DNA of 39,372 bases. Source: DUPQ01 sp964563155 (GTDB lineage: Bacteria; Bacillota; Clostridia; DUPQ01). The stretch lies in assembly GCA_964563155.1 (NCBI GenBank), contig CAZLVL010000020.1, positions 1 through 39,372 on the forward strand. The letters run 5' to 3'. The notes under the pieces are model-generated. The model searched no databases. It was not told where the DNA came from and saw only the letters and a program-made list of their open reading frames with translations. Shown piece after piece: positions 6,620-14,997 of the stretch (the first letter of the stretch is position 1; every line of letters starts with the position of its first letter). The position numbers and the translations under genes were made by a program.

Positions 6620-8443
6620 ATGACCGAGAATTACAAATATCCAGAATCATTTTTGGAAGAAGTTATAACAAAAAACGATATAGTAGATGTGGTATCTACA
6701 TATGTGAAGATAGATAGAAAGGGCAAAGACTATTTTGGACTATGTCCTTTTCATTCTGAAAAAACCCCTTCTTTTTCAGTGGTTCCTGCAAAACAAATTT
6801 ATTATTGTTTTGGTTGTAACAAGGGGGGCAATGTTATCAACTTTGTAAAGGATATTGAAAACCTTGAGTATGGAGAAGCTATAAGGCATCTAGCAGAAAG
6901 AGCTAATATAAATATACCTATAAAAAATAGTTATGTAGACCAAGCTCTTTTGTTAAGAGAAAAAAGAATATATGAAATGAATGCAATTGCTGCTAGGTTC
7001 TTTTTTGAAAATATGAAGGCCCAAGAAAACAATTTGGCCTACAAGTATTTGAGAGAAAGAGGGGTTAAAAGTGAAACTATAGCTGCTTTTGGTATGGGTT
7101 TTGCTAAAAAAGATTGGGCTTCTCTTTATGAACATTTAAAATCTAAGGGTTTTAGCGATAAGGAAATTTTAGATGGAGGTCTAATTTCCAAGTCTAAAAA
7201 AGATTCCCTTTATGATAGGTTTAGAAATAGGATTATCTTTCCTATTATAGATATAAGAAATAGGGTAATAGGATTTGGTGGCAGGGCCCTAGATGAAAAG
7301 GATGTAAAGTATATAAATTCTCCAGAGACCCTAGTTTACAAGAAAAATAGAAGCCTTTTTGGCCTAAACTTTGCTAAGCACAGCAAACATGATTATGCCA
7401 TTATTGTTGAGGGCTATTTAGACTGTATTATGCTTAATCAAGAAGGTTTTTCCAATACTATTGCTACTTTAGGCACAGCCTTAACAGAAAACCAGGCCCT
7501 AATGATAAAAAGATTGTTTGGGCAAGTTGTAATTGCCTATGACAATGATGCAGCTGGTCAAAATGCTACCTTGAGAGGTTTGGATATTTTAGCAGCTACT
7601 GGCTGCGTGGTAAAGGTTCTTATTCTTCCTAAAAAGGATGATTACAATAATGTTATAAAAGATCCAGATGACTTTATAAAACACAAGGGAGCCAAGGCCT
7701 TTAAGGAACTTTTAGAAGAGGCAATGCTTTTAGTAGAATACAAGGCCTTTTTATTAAAAGAAAAGCACGATACTAATACATCAGAAGGTCTAATAGCTTT
7801 TTTAAAGGGTGTAGCTAAGGCAATTGGTCAAGTGGATAGTCCAGTAGAAAGGGATGTATACATTAAGAATATATCTGCTCGTTTTAATACTTCTTATGAA
7901 GCTCTTTTAAAAGAGGTACAAGAGGTTGGTGGAAAAGAACCTAGACCAAAGACACAAATACAAGCTAGTAAGTATGAAAAGAAGGTTCTTCCTTCTCTTA
8001 GAGATGCTAAGACCACAATTGACTTAACCACTATCTTTTACGGTATTTTGGTCATCTTGTGTAATAAACCAAGCTTTGCAGACCAAATAAAAGAAGATTT
8101 GTTAAATGAAAAGATTTTTCATAGTGATTATGCTAAAGACCTCTTAGAAGAGATATTGCTAAAGATTGAAGAGCAGGAAAATCCAGATGAAGCCAAGGTT
8201 GCATCCATGTTAGATGATGAACAAAGGGCAATATTTATAAAGCAAGCAGCTAATTATCATACAATATCAGACTCGCAAAAAGCTTTGCATGATTATATAA
8301 AAAAGTATAGACACGACATTATAGCAAACAATAATTTGATATTAGTAAAAGCTCTAGAATCAGAAGGTTTGTCTGAAGAAGAAAGAATAAATTTAGAACA
8401 AGAGTTTAGAAAAAACACTGAGCTTTTGGTTAAATACAAATAA
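6620..8443 (+). CDS. dnaG: DNA primase
   Basis: Synthesises RNA primers at the replication fork. The 607-aa protein has the N-terminal CHC2 zinc finger (C42, H45, C63, C66), the RNA polymerase domain with the TOPRIM core (IIVEGYLD, then AYDNDAAGQNA), and a C-terminal helical region that binds the DnaB helicase. AGGAGG lies 4-9 bases upstream of the ATG. It is 20 bases upstream of the primary sigma factor gene, the conserved macromolecular-synthesis operon of Firmicutes. The 200-base gap before it is purine-rich with no promoter I would defend. Confidence 0.98.
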   Translation: MTENYKYPESFLEEVITKNDIVDVVSTYVKIDRKGKDYFGLCPFHSEKTPSFSVVPAKQIYYCFGCNKGGNVINFVKDIENLEYGEAIRHLAERANINIPIKNSYVDQALLLREKRIYEMNAIAARFFFENMKAQENNLAYKYLRERGVKSETIAAFGMGFAKKDWASLYEHLKSKGFSDKEILDGGLISKSKKDSLYDRFRNRIIFPIIDIRNRVIGFGGRALDEKDVKYINSPETLVYKKNRSLFGLNFAKHSKHDYAIIVEGYLDCIMLNQEGFSNTIATLGTALTENQALMIKRLFGQVVIAYDNDAAGQNATLRGLDILAATGCVVKVLILPKKDDYNNVIKDPDDFIKHKGAKAFKELLEEAMLLVEYKAFLLKEKHDTNTSEGLIAFLKGVAKAIGQVDSPVERDVYIKNISARFNTSYEALLKEVQEVGGKEPRPKTQIQASKYEKKVLPSLRDAKTTIDLTTIFYGILVILCNKPSFADQIKEDLLNEKIFHSDYAKDLLEEILLKIEEQENPDEAKVASMLDDEQRAIFIKQAANYHTISDSQKALHDYIKKYRHDIIANNNLILVKALESEGLSEEERINLEQEFRKNTELLVKYK

Positions 8444-8463
8444 GAAAATTTATGGAGGAATAA

Positions 8464-9591
8464 ATGGCAGAAAAAGAAAATGCGCAAAAAAAGGAAAATC
8501 TTGTAGAAAAGATACAAGAAGAAGTCAGTGCTTTAAATTTTGAAAAAGTTGTAAATACTTTAATGGAAAAAGGTAAAACTAAGGGTACCCTAGTTTCTCA
8601 AGAAATAACAGACAGTTTTGATGATGTGGAAATGGATGCTGATCAAATGGACAAGCTTTTTGAACTATTTGAAGAAGCAGGAATTGAGGTTGTAGATGAT
8701 GAGAAGGATACAGCTGATGTTGACTCTGAAAAAGAGGATGTAACTGCTGTATCTGATAATGTTTCAATAGATGACCCAGTTAGAATGTACCTAAAAGAGA
8801 TTGGTAAGGTACCTCTTTTGACAGTAGAAGAAGAAGTTGAACTAGCAAAACGGGTAGAAGCTGGAGATGAAGATGCAAAAAGAGATTTAGCAGAAGCAAA
8901 CCTAAGACTGGTGGTAAGTATTGCTAAAAGATATGTTGGAAGAGGCTTACAGTTTTTAGACCTAATACAAGAAGGAAACCTTGGCCTTATAAAAGCTGTT
9001 GATAAGTTTGACTACACAAAAGGCTATAAGTTTAGTACCTATGCTACCTGGTGGATAAGACAAGCCATTACAAGGTCTATTGCAGACCAGGCTAGAACCA
9101 TTAGAATCCCAGTTCATATGGTGGAAACCATAAATAAGTTTACAAGAGTATCAAGACAACTTGTTCATGAATTAGGTAGAGACCCCACCCCTGAAGAAAT
9201 TGCTAAAGAAATCAATATGACCGAAGAAAAGGTTAGAGAAATTATGAAGATTAATCAAGACCCAGTATCTTTAGAAACTCCTATTGGGGAAGAAGAAGAT
9301 AGCCATCTTGGAGACTTCATACCAGATGAAGATGCTCTAGAACCAGCTGATGCAGCTGCCTTTACCTTACTTAAAGAGCAACTTATGAGTGTTTTAGATG
9401 ATTTAACAGAAAGAGAAAAGAATGTTCTGAAACTTAGATTTGGTCTTGATGACGGAAGGGCAAGAACCCTAGAAGAGGTTGGAAAGGTTTTTGATGTTAC
9501 AAGAGAAAGAATTCGTCAAATCGAAGCTAAAGCCTTAAGAAAGCTAAGACATCCCAGTAAGAGTAAGAGACTTAGAGATTATCTTGAATAA
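8464..9591 (+). CDS. rpoD: RNA polymerase primary sigma factor (sigma-70/SigA)
   Basis: Housekeeping sigma factor, 375 aa, close to the length of SigA in Bacillus. An acidic N-terminal region 1.1 is followed by region 1.2 from about residue 104 (DPVRMYLKEIGKVPLLT), regions 2.1-2.4 (DLIQEGNLGLIKAVDKF, YATWWIRQAITRSIADQ), region 3 (MVETINKFTRVSRQL) and region 4.2 (VFDVTRERIRQIEAKALRKL). TATGGAGGAATAA precedes the ATG. It is cotranscribed with dnaG and ends at a terminator. The near-consensus TTGACA/TATAAT promoters in this window are its expected targets. Confidence 0.98.
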   Translation: MAEKENAQKKENLVEKIQEEVSALNFEKVVNTLMEKGKTKGTLVSQEITDSFDDVEMDADQMDKLFELFEEAGIEVVDDEKDTADVDSEKEDVTAVSDNVSIDDPVRMYLKEIGKVPLLTVEEEVELAKRVEAGDEDAKRDLAEANLRLVVSIAKRYVGRGLQFLDLIQEGNLGLIKAVDKFDYTKGYKFSTYATWWIRQAITRSIADQARTIRIPVHMVETINKFTRVSRQLVHELGRDPTPEEIAKEINMTEEKVREIMKINQDPVSLETPIGEEEDSHLGDFIPDEDALEPADAAAFTLLKEQLMSVLDDLTEREKNVLKLRFGLDDGRARTLEEVGKVFDVTRERIRQIEAKALRKLRHPSKSKRLRDYLE

Positions 9592-9615
9592 AAAGTGTAT
9601 CTTGTCAGATTACTT

Positions 9616-9647
9616 ACCCCCATTAAGACTTCTTTTTGGGGGTTTTT
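9616..9647 (+). terminator. Terminator of dnaG-rpoD
   Basis: ACCCCC pairs with GGGGGT across a loop of about 16 bases that holds AAGA/TCTT, followed by a T run (9643-9647). It lies 25 bases past the rpoD stop. Confidence 0.75.
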
Positions 9648-9688
9648 AAAATTGAGAAAAAATATAAGATGCTTAATGTTCTCTATAG

Positions 9689-9717
9689 TAGACAAATCTC
9701 TGAAGATTGTGTATAAT
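9689..9717 (+). promoter_or_regulatory. Sigma-A promoter of the HTH regulator gene
   Basis: TAGACA (9689-9694) and TATAAT (9712-9717) are 17 bases apart, upstream of the AAGGAG at 9728-9733. Confidence 0.7.
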
Positions 9718-9744
9718 AGCAAACATTAAGGAGTGTGTGATGTA

Positions 9745-10065
9745 ATGAAAAAGAGAACTGTAGCAGTTATGCCCAAAACTTTGAAGATACTTGAGACCAT
9801 GGGCGAACAAATTAAAATGGCTAGATTGCGTAGAAGGATTTCAGCAGAATTGGTTGCCCAAAGAGCTGGTATAAGTAGGTCTACCTTGTGGAATGTGGAA
9901 AAAGGTTCTCCTTCAGTAGCAATAGGAATATATGCTGCAGTGCTACATGTGCTAAATAATTTAGATACTGATCTTTTATTAGTGGCTAAGGATGATGAAC
10001 TAGGAAGAAAGCTTCAAGATTTAAACCTAGTTGTAAAGAAGCGAGCCCCTAAGAAAAACCAATAA
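9745..10065 (+). CDS. XRE-type helix-turn-helix regulator, HipB-like, without a HipA partner
   Basis: A 106-aa DNA-binding protein. The Cro/C1-type domain runs from about residue 14 (LGEQIKMARLRRRISAELVAQRAGISRSTLWNVEKG) and is followed by LLLVAKDDELGRKLQDL and a basic tail (KKRAPKK). This layout matches regulators that usually precede a HipA-like kinase, but the next gene is on the other strand and is unrelated. The start is uncertain: a GTG at 9733 overlaps AAGGAG, an ATG at 9740 is followed at once by TAA, and the ATG at 9745 overlaps that stop and gives the canonical MKKRTVAVMPKTL beginning. Confidence 0.8.
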   Translation: MKKRTVAVMPKTLKILETMGEQIKMARLRRRISAELVAQRAGISRSTLWNVEKGSPSVAIGIYAAVLHVLNNLDTDLLLVAKDDELGRKLQDLNLVVKKRAPKKNQ

Positions 10066-10078
10066 ATTGAAGAAATTC

Positions 10079-10594
10079 TTAATCAATTACTCTTTGACTC
10101 TTTTTTTTCTTGATAAAATTTAATATTAACAGACTAACTAGAATAAATAATAGGGCACCTGCACTATCAATAAGGACATCTGTTAATTGACAGGCTCTTC
10201 CAGGAACAAAGTGTTGATGAATTTCATCAAAAATTGCGTAGCCAATACAGGTTAATAAAGAATAGAGGCCAAGTTTAATTGTGGTGTAGGTTTTTAAGGA
10301 GTTGTAGGCTAAGACAGAAAAAACACCTAAGATGCCAAAGATTGTAAAGTGGGCTAATTTTCTTACTAAGAATTGATAGTTATCAATAATTTGTTCTTTC
10401 ATAATTTCAGAAAGGCTGGGAAAGCCTGGATAAAAGACCTTTAAAAATATATTAATGAAAAAAGAAGAGGTCTCTCCAGACTTAGAAGAATTCTCTTGGG
10501 AAAATATAAAAATGACAACCATCCATAGAAAAAGTAAAAACCAATAGATTAAGGTTTTTTTTTGGGTGATTATAAAGTTTTTTATTTTTTCCAT
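10079..10594 (-). CDS. VanZ-like integral membrane protein
   Basis: A 171-aa membrane protein with about four transmembrane helices: residues 15-31, a segment after RKLAHFTIFGILG, one around LGLYSLLTCIGYAIF, and a C-terminal one (AGALLFILVSLLIL). The VanZ signatures RKLAHF and DEIHQHFVPGRACQLTDVLIDSAGA are both present. VanZ relatives influence teicoplanin and lipoglycopeptide tolerance or membrane organisation in other Firmicutes; the role here is unknown and there is no vanA-type cluster nearby. It converges on the HTH gene with 13 bases between stop codons. GTGAGG lies 9-14 bases upstream of the ATG. Confidence 0.85.
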   Translation of the reverse strand: MEKIKNFIITQKKTLIYWFLLFLWMVVIFIFSQENSSKSGETSSFFINIFLKVFYPGFPSLSEIMKEQIIDNYQFLVRKLAHFTIFGILGVFSVLAYNSLKTYTTIKLGLYSLLTCIGYAIFDEIHQHFVPGRACQLTDVLIDSAGALLFILVSLLILNFIKKKKSQRVID

Positions 10595-10608
10595 TTACTG
10601 GCCTCACT

Positions 10609-10637
10609 TTAAAAGCTTTAGTATAATATATTATAAT
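10609..10637 (+). promoter_or_regulatory. Possible promoter of the GH36 gene
   Basis: TTAAAA and TATAAT are 17 bases apart. A second TATAAT lies at 10622-10627. The -35 box is poor. Confidence 0.35.
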
Positions 10638-10696
10638 AGGAAACATAAAGCAATAATCACTTGGTTTTAAAACCCTTATAAAAAAGAGGTCAAAAA

Positions 10697-12400
10697 ATGA
10701 ATAATCTTATTTTAAGAGTAGAGTATTCCCAAAATGATGACACAAGCATTAAGTGTGAAAAACTTTATGCTAATGAGAAAAAAGGGGATATCTATTTGCA
10801 GGTAGACAAGCAAGATGGACAATATATATTTAACTTGTTTTTTAACAAGGGAGTTAGTTTACATAAGCTATATATTGATTTGGCTTATGAGTACCCAAAA
10901 GAAGCAAGGATATATTGTAATGGTTTTCAAAGTTGGTCTGTTACAAGAGAGTATTCAATAAATGAAGCTTCTTTGAATTTGAAAAAATTAGGCCACTTAA
11001 TAAACAAAGCCTATGCTGTGGATAGATATAATGGGCAAGATCAGATAAAAGCTCTTGGTAAGAAGGGGACCTTTTTAAGCCATACCTATACCTATATTAA
11101 AGAAAGTCCTTTGACAAAAGAAGTCTTTCTTTTAGGCTCTTTAAGTGAAAGATCAGGCTTTACCGCCTTTTACCATGATGCCAATAAGAATTTGTTAACT
11201 ATAGAAAAAGAATGTAAGGGACTTAGCAATGTGGATAAGTACTATTTTTGTCTTTATATGGGAAAGGGACAACTTGACCAAGAGATTGATAGGTATTTAG
11301 ATGGCTGTTTAGAACATAAAAAGGGCTCTTTTGCTAGAACAAAATTTTTAAGTGATAAAGAGAGAAAATATTCAGGCTTTACCTCTTGGTACAACTTCTA
11401 TCAAGACATCAGTGAAAGAATTATAGAAAGAAATATCTTTTACTATTTTGAAGCTAATAGAAAGGCAGATATCTTTCAAATTGATGATGGCTATCAAACC
11501 TATGTAGGAGACTGGCTGGATGTAGATGAGAAAAAATTCCCAAAAGGTATGAAATCCATTGCCCATAAAATCAAGAATAAAAACTCAATACCTGGTTTAT
11601 GGTTTGCTCCTTTTACTTGTGAAAGAGATTCTAGGATTTTTAGTGAAAAGCCCAATTGGGTAATTAGGGACCAAAAGAATAGGCCCTACAAGGCTGGTTC
11701 TGGCTGGTCTGGCTTTTATGGGCTTAATTCAGATGATAGGGAAGTAAAGAATTATTTAGAGCATGTGGTGGATGTCTTTTCCAATGAATGGGGTTTTGAG
11801 TTTTTAAAACTAGACTTTTTATATAATGCCTGCCTTTTAGCCCATAGTAATAAAACTAGAGGTCAGTTAATGTGTGAAGCTATGGATTTTATTAATGTTC
11901 TTTGTAAAGACCTCATATTGCTAGGCTGTGGCGTCCCCTTAGGCCCTGCCTTTTGGAATGTAGACTTTTGCAGAATAGGGGCAGACATATCTCTTGATTG
12001 GGATAATAAGTTGTATATGAGACTTTTAGTAAGAGAAAGGGTGTCTACAAGAAATTCATTGACCAATACAGTGTTTAGAAGTCATTTAGATAAAAAAGTC
12101 TTTGTAAATGATCCAGATGTCTTTATGTTAAGAGATGAAAATTGTGAAATGAGTAAAGATGAAAAGGAGATTTTGGGTCATTTGAACTCTGCCTATGCTT
12201 CTTTGTTGTTTACATCAGATGAAGTGGATAAGTATAAACCATGGCAGTCAGAAATGTTTTTAAAGATTATTTCTGGTATGGATAAAGCAAAGACCGAATA
12301 CTTGGATGATAAGTCTAATCTCATAATTGATTTTGAAGATAAGACATACAAGATTCCTCTAAAAGACCATAAGAAACCTGAAATTATTTTAAAGAAATAA
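10697..12400 (+). CDS. GH36-type alpha-galactosidase (melibiase)
   Basis: Predicted to remove terminal alpha-galactosyl residues from oligosaccharides taken into the cell; no signal peptide is present. The 567-aa protein has an N-terminal beta-sandwich (YCNGFQSWSVTREY) and a TIM barrel from about residue 230 (FTSWYNFYQDIS, DIFQIDDGYQTYVGDW). The predicted nucleophile is D373 in FLKLDFLYNA and the predicted acid/base is D430 in CRIGADISLDWD. It is shorter than classical GH36 enzymes (about 700 aa), so the exact substrate is open. No sugar transporter lies next to it. A terminator follows 1 base after the stop. Confidence 0.82.
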   Translation: MNNLILRVEYSQNDDTSIKCEKLYANEKKGDIYLQVDKQDGQYIFNLFFNKGVSLHKLYIDLAYEYPKEARIYCNGFQSWSVTREYSINEASLNLKKLGHLINKAYAVDRYNGQDQIKALGKKGTFLSHTYTYIKESPLTKEVFLLGSLSERSGFTAFYHDANKNLLTIEKECKGLSNVDKYYFCLYMGKGQLDQEIDRYLDGCLEHKKGSFARTKFLSDKERKYSGFTSWYNFYQDISERIIERNIFYYFEANRKADIFQIDDGYQTYVGDWLDVDEKKFPKGMKSIAHKIKNKNSIPGLWFAPFTCERDSRIFSEKPNWVIRDQKNRPYKAGSGWSGFYGLNSDDREVKNYLEHVVDVFSNEWGFEFLKLDFLYNACLLAHSNKTRGQLMCEAMDFINVLCKDLILLGCGVPLGPAFWNVDFCRIGADISLDWDNKLYMRLLVRERVSTRNSLTNTVFRSHLDKKVFVNDPDVFMLRDENCEMSKDEKEILGHLNSAYASLLFTSDEVDKYKPWQSEMFLKIISGMDKAKTEYLDDKSNLIIDFEDKTYKIPLKDHKKPEIILKK

Positions 12401-12401
12401 A

Positions 12402-12424
12402 AAAACCTGTTTAAAACAGGTTTT
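12402..12424. terminator. Bidirectional terminator between the GH36 gene and the tRNA
   Basis: AAAACCTGTT and AACAGGTTTT form a perfect 10-bp stem with a TAA loop. The plus strand ends in TTTT, and the minus strand has a longer T run just beyond the stem, so it can serve both genes. Its last base is the terminal A of the encoded CCA of the tRNA. Confidence 0.85.
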
Positions 12425-12500
12425 GGTGGGCCTTCACGGACTCGAACCGCGGACCGACCGGTTATGAGCCGGTTGCTCTAACCGACTGAGCTAAAGGCCC
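12424..12500 (-). tRNA. tRNA with CAU anticodon, probably tRNA-Ile2 (lysidine type)
   Basis: On the minus strand a full cloverleaf of 77 bases starts GGGCCTTTAGCTCAGTCGGT and ends with an encoded CCA. The anticodon stem ACCGG/CCGGT carries the loop CTCATAA, so the anticodon is CAU. The acceptor stem has C4-G69 and C5-G68, the pairs that tRNA-lysidine synthetase favours in E. coli, and the sequence resembles the Bacillus tRNA-Ile2. Software may call it tRNA-Met from the anticodon. If Ile2, the C34 would become lysidine and read AUA, a frequent codon in this window. Confidence 0.9.
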
Positions 12501-12521
12501 GGAAAAAGCAATTCCTGATAC

Positions 12522-12550
12522 ATTATACATAGCCATATAATGTAGGTCAA
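12522..12550 (-). promoter_or_regulatory. Sigma-A promoter of the CAU tRNA gene
   Basis: Read on the minus strand, TTGACC and TATAAT are 17 bases apart. The -10 box ends 21 bases before the tRNA 5' end. Confidence 0.8.
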
Positions 12551-12677
12551 CAACTTTTTTATTATATCTTACTAATAATAAGAAAATGTTAACCATATAT
12601 TTGAAAGAAAAATCCGTCTAGATTCAATTTCTTTCTTATTATACCAAAAATCTCAACAATATTATAGAATAAGAGTT

Positions 12678-13412
12678 ATGAAGAAGGTAAATAAAGACAC
12701 AATTAGTTTAAGTCCTAGGCTTTTGATGGTTGCAAAAAGGGTACCCCAGTGTGACTTGGTATATGATATTGGAACAGATCATTGTTTTTTACCCATATAT
12801 TTAATTCAAAATGGAATTTGTAAAAGAGCAATTGCCAGTGACATTAAAAAAGGTCCTGTGGAAATAGCAAAAAGAAATATTGAACACTATGAAATGTCAG
12901 ATAATATACAAGCTCTTTTGTCACCTGGAATTGAGCATGTAGATAATGAAAGTTATATAATCATAGCTGGAATGGGAGCAGATGTAATTATTGAGATATT
13001 ATCAAATCACCCCACAACAGCTAAAAGTGCTAAATTATTAATAATTCAGTGTCAGAGCAAAACAGAAAAGCTAAGAGCCTTTTTGTGGCAACAAGGTTAT
13101 GAGATTAGTGATGAGCAGCTAACATATGAAAAAAACAAAATCTATAATTGTTTTACCGCAAAATTTGTTAACAAAAAATCCCCTTATAGCAAGTCGGATG
13201 CCTTGGTATCGAAAACTTTATACTTATCTAAAAGTGATATGGCAGAAGATTATATAAATAGGCATGTTAATAGGCTAAAAAGAATAAAAAGAGATATTAC
13301 AGATATAGAAGGTAAAGTTAAAGATACTGTGTTTGAAAAAACAAATGAAGAAGTAGATGAAATATTGGAGGAGTTAAATGAAAAAATCAATTATATTAGA
13401 TTACCTAAATAA
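12678..13412 (+). CDS. trmK: tRNA (adenine(22)-N1)-methyltransferase TrmK
   Basis: SAM-dependent enzyme that methylates A22 in the D-loop of certain tRNAs. The 244-aa protein has the Rossmann SAM-binding motif VYDIGTDHCFLPIYL (residues 29-43), ASDIKKGPVEIAKRNI, and the IIAGMGADVIIEIL motif near residue 95, with a C-terminal coiled helical region. The ribosome binding site is weak. Its 3' end overlaps the NIF3 gene by 35 bases. The pair follows sigA in Bacillus and other Firmicutes, although here the HTH, VanZ, GH36 and tRNA genes are inserted between. A dyad (GAAAGAAA/TTTCTTTC, 12603-12635) lies upstream. Confidence 0.92.
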   Translation: MKKVNKDTISLSPRLLMVAKRVPQCDLVYDIGTDHCFLPIYLIQNGICKRAIASDIKKGPVEIAKRNIEHYEMSDNIQALLSPGIEHVDNESYIIIAGMGADVIIEILSNHPTTAKSAKLLIIQCQSKTEKLRAFLWQQGYEISDEQLTYEKNKIYNCFTAKFVNKKSPYSKSDALVSKTLYLSKSDMAEDYINRHVNRLKRIKRDITDIEGKVKDTVFEKTNEEVDEILEELNEKINYIRLPK

Positions 13413-14121
13413 TATATTACCTTTTGATAAGATTGCCAGTGGAGATAATGTAGGGGAGTTGATAAAGGGAAAAGATGAGATTAATAGTATTTTGGTCTCA
13501 TTGGATTTATCCGCAAGCCTATTTGATTTCATATCAGATAAAAAGGTGGATATGATTATAACTCACCATCCAGTTATATATAATCCTTTGTATAAAATAG
13601 AGGATGACTTAATCCTAGAAAGTATAAGAAGAAACATTTCAGTAGTAAGTCTTCATACTAATTATGATGGGCTAATCTTAAATGATATCTTTGCAGGTAA
13701 GTGTCTTATGAAAAGTTATGAAAACATCTTTTATGAAAATGGAATCTATTTAGGAAGAAAAGGTCAGATAGATAAGATAAGCTTTACTGACTATATAGAT
13801 AAATTAAAGGAAAACTTTTCTCTAGACAAGATAAAGATTAGCGGTGTTGTACCAGAATATGTAGAAAGTGGAGCGGTTGTAACAGGATCTTCCAATAGTT
13901 TTTTTGAAGAGATAAAAGATTTAGATGTGGATGTTTTTATAACCGGAGAGTTTAAATACGACAATGCTAAATATTTTGATAGTAAAAGACCTTTAATAAT
14001 AGAGCTAGGCCACTATGAATCAGAAGCTATATTCATAGATCACTTAACTAACCACTTAAAAGAAGTATTTCCTGATATAGATGTTATTTCCTTTGAGAAG
14101 AGGATTTCAAAATTTATTTGA
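13378..14121 (+). CDS. NIF3/DUF34 family metal-binding protein (YqfO-like)
   Basis: Conserved dinuclear-metal protein, often annotated as GTP cyclohydrolase I type 2; its true function is unsettled. The 247-aa protein is the short form without the central PII-like insert of Bacillus YqfO. Metal ligands are visible in IITHHPVIYNPL (HH near residues 62-63), HTNYDG (about residues 98-103) and ELGHYESEAIFIDHL near residue 220. GGAGGAG within the end of trmK gives the start. The overlap with trmK implies translational coupling. The rnpB promoter overlaps its stop codon. Confidence 0.93.
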   Translation: MKKSIILDYLNNILPFDKIASGDNVGELIKGKDEINSILVSLDLSASLFDFISDKKVDMIITHHPVIYNPLYKIEDDLILESIRRNISVVSLHTNYDGLILNDIFAGKCLMKSYENIFYENGIYLGRKGQIDKISFTDYIDKLKENFSLDKIKISGVVPEYVESGAVVTGSSNSFFEEIKDLDVDVFITGEFKYDNAKYFDSKRPLIIELGHYESEAIFIDHLTNHLKEVFPDIDVISFEKRISKFI

Positions 14122-14146
14122 TAGGATTTATTATAAATGTTATAAT
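14118..14146 (+). promoter_or_regulatory. Sigma-A promoter of the RNase P RNA gene
   Basis: TTGATA (14118-14123) and TATAAT (14141-14146) are 17 bases apart. The -35 box includes the stop codon of the NIF3 gene. Confidence 0.85.
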
Positions 14147-14151
14147 ATTTA

Positions 14152-14490
14152 GGCAACTGGACTGGATAATCGCGGATGCAAGGCTGAAAGGCAGCATATG
14201 AGGAAAGTCCGGGCTCCATAGGGCGAGGGTGCCGGCTAACTACCGGTGAAGGTGACTTTAAGGAAAGTGCAACAGAGATATACCGCCGTTTTACGGTAAG
14301 GGTGGAAAGGTGAGGTAAGAGCTCACCAGCGGAGTGGTAACATTCCTGGCTATGTAAACCCCATCCGGAGCAACACCGCTGTGCAATATATAGACTGCCC
14401 GTCTTTTGCCAAGGTGGCTTGAGTATTATAGAGATATAGTACCTAGATAGATGATTATCCTAGACAGAACCCGGCTTACAGGTCCAGTAA
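14152..14490 (+). ncRNA. rnpB: RNase P RNA (M1-type, bacterial type A)
   Basis: Catalytic RNA of RNase P, which matures tRNA 5' ends. The conserved elements are in order: GAGGAAAGTCCGGGCTCC (14200-14217), AGTGCAACAGAGATA near 14266-14280, GGTAAGAGCTCACC near 14315-14328, and ACAGAACCCGGCTTACA (14464-14480). P1 is closed by ACTGGAC (about 14156-14162) with GTCCAGT near 14482-14488. The layout follows the E. coli (type A) fold, not the Bacillus type B fold. The ends are set from P1 and the promoter, so they may be off by a few bases. Confidence 0.95.
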
Positions 14491-14491
14491 C

Positions 14492-14518
14492 AAAAAAATG
14501 TGCATTTGCACATTTTTT
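14492..14518. terminator. Terminator of rnpB (bidirectional)
   Basis: ATGTGC and GCACAT pair around ATTT, flanked by seven A on the left and six T on the right. It can also end the opposing DUF4234 transcript. Confidence 0.9.
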
Positions 14519-14543
14519 ATTGCTTTTATTTATTGCTTTTATT
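14518..14543. repeat. 13-bp tandem repeat, two copies
   Basis: TATTGCTTTTATT occurs twice without interruption between the rnpB terminator and the end of the DUF4234 gene. Probably slippage; no function is evident. Confidence 0.8.
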
Positions 14544-14559
14544 TATTATCATTAGAGTT

Positions 14560-14949
14560 TTATTTCCTCTTTCTTTTCTTGCTATCTGGCATTGTGCCAT
14601 ATTTCCAGAGTCTATTAAGCTCATTTTGGGTAAAAGCCATACCAACAAAGGTGATGGCTGGAAGAGAAAATATTGCTGATACTAAAGACATATCATGAGG
14701 GGTCATTTTGTGTCTTCTTTGAGCCTCAGCTAAAAGTTTATTGTACTTATAGGACCAGTAAATAATGTAAAGTCCAAGGGTAATGACAGATAAAAATAGC
14801 TCCTGCCAAGGTTTTATTGTTTCTGGATTTTCTGAAACTTGCTTTATTTCATAGGTGGCTATATAGAGCCAGTAAAAATTAAAAAATCCTACTGAAATAA
14901 TCGAAAAGAAAATAATCAATATTAAGGGTCTATGTTCTCCATCGTACAT
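14560..14949 (-). CDS. DUF4234-type membrane protein
   Basis: A 129-aa protein with about three membrane segments: residues 8-30 (PLILIIFFSIISVGFFNFYWLY), about 50-68 (LFLSVITLGLYIIYWSYKY) and a third around 88-105. The motif of a helix ending in YWxY, present twice, is typical of DUF4234, a family without known function found in Firmicute envelopes. The C-terminus is strongly basic (KKRKRK), probably cytoplasmic. AGGAGG lies 9 bases before the ATG. It has its own promoter and ends against the rnpB terminator, so it is monocistronic. Confidence 0.8.
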   Translation of the reverse strand: MYDGEHRPLILIIFFSIISVGFFNFYWLYIATYEIKQVSENPETIKPWQELFLSVITLGLYIIYWSYKYNKLLAEAQRRHKMTPHDMSLVSAIFSLPAITFVGMAFTQNELNRLWKYGTMPDSKKRKRK

Positions 14950-14968
14950 TTATTTTTCCTCCTACAAC

Positions 14969-14997
14969 ATAATAACAAACCCTTATCTTTAAGGCAA
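14969..14997 (-). promoter_or_regulatory. Promoter of the DUF4234 gene, with an overlapping dyad
   Basis: On the minus strand TTGCCT and TATTAT are 17 bases apart. An inverted repeat TTATCTT/AAGATAA (14983-15002) covers the -35 box and part of the spacer and could be an operator. Confidence 0.6.

Noticed and set aside
14498..14698. Plus-strand open frame after rnpB
   Set aside because: It begins in the rnpB terminator, runs over the 13-bp repeat and lies opposite the DUF4234 gene.
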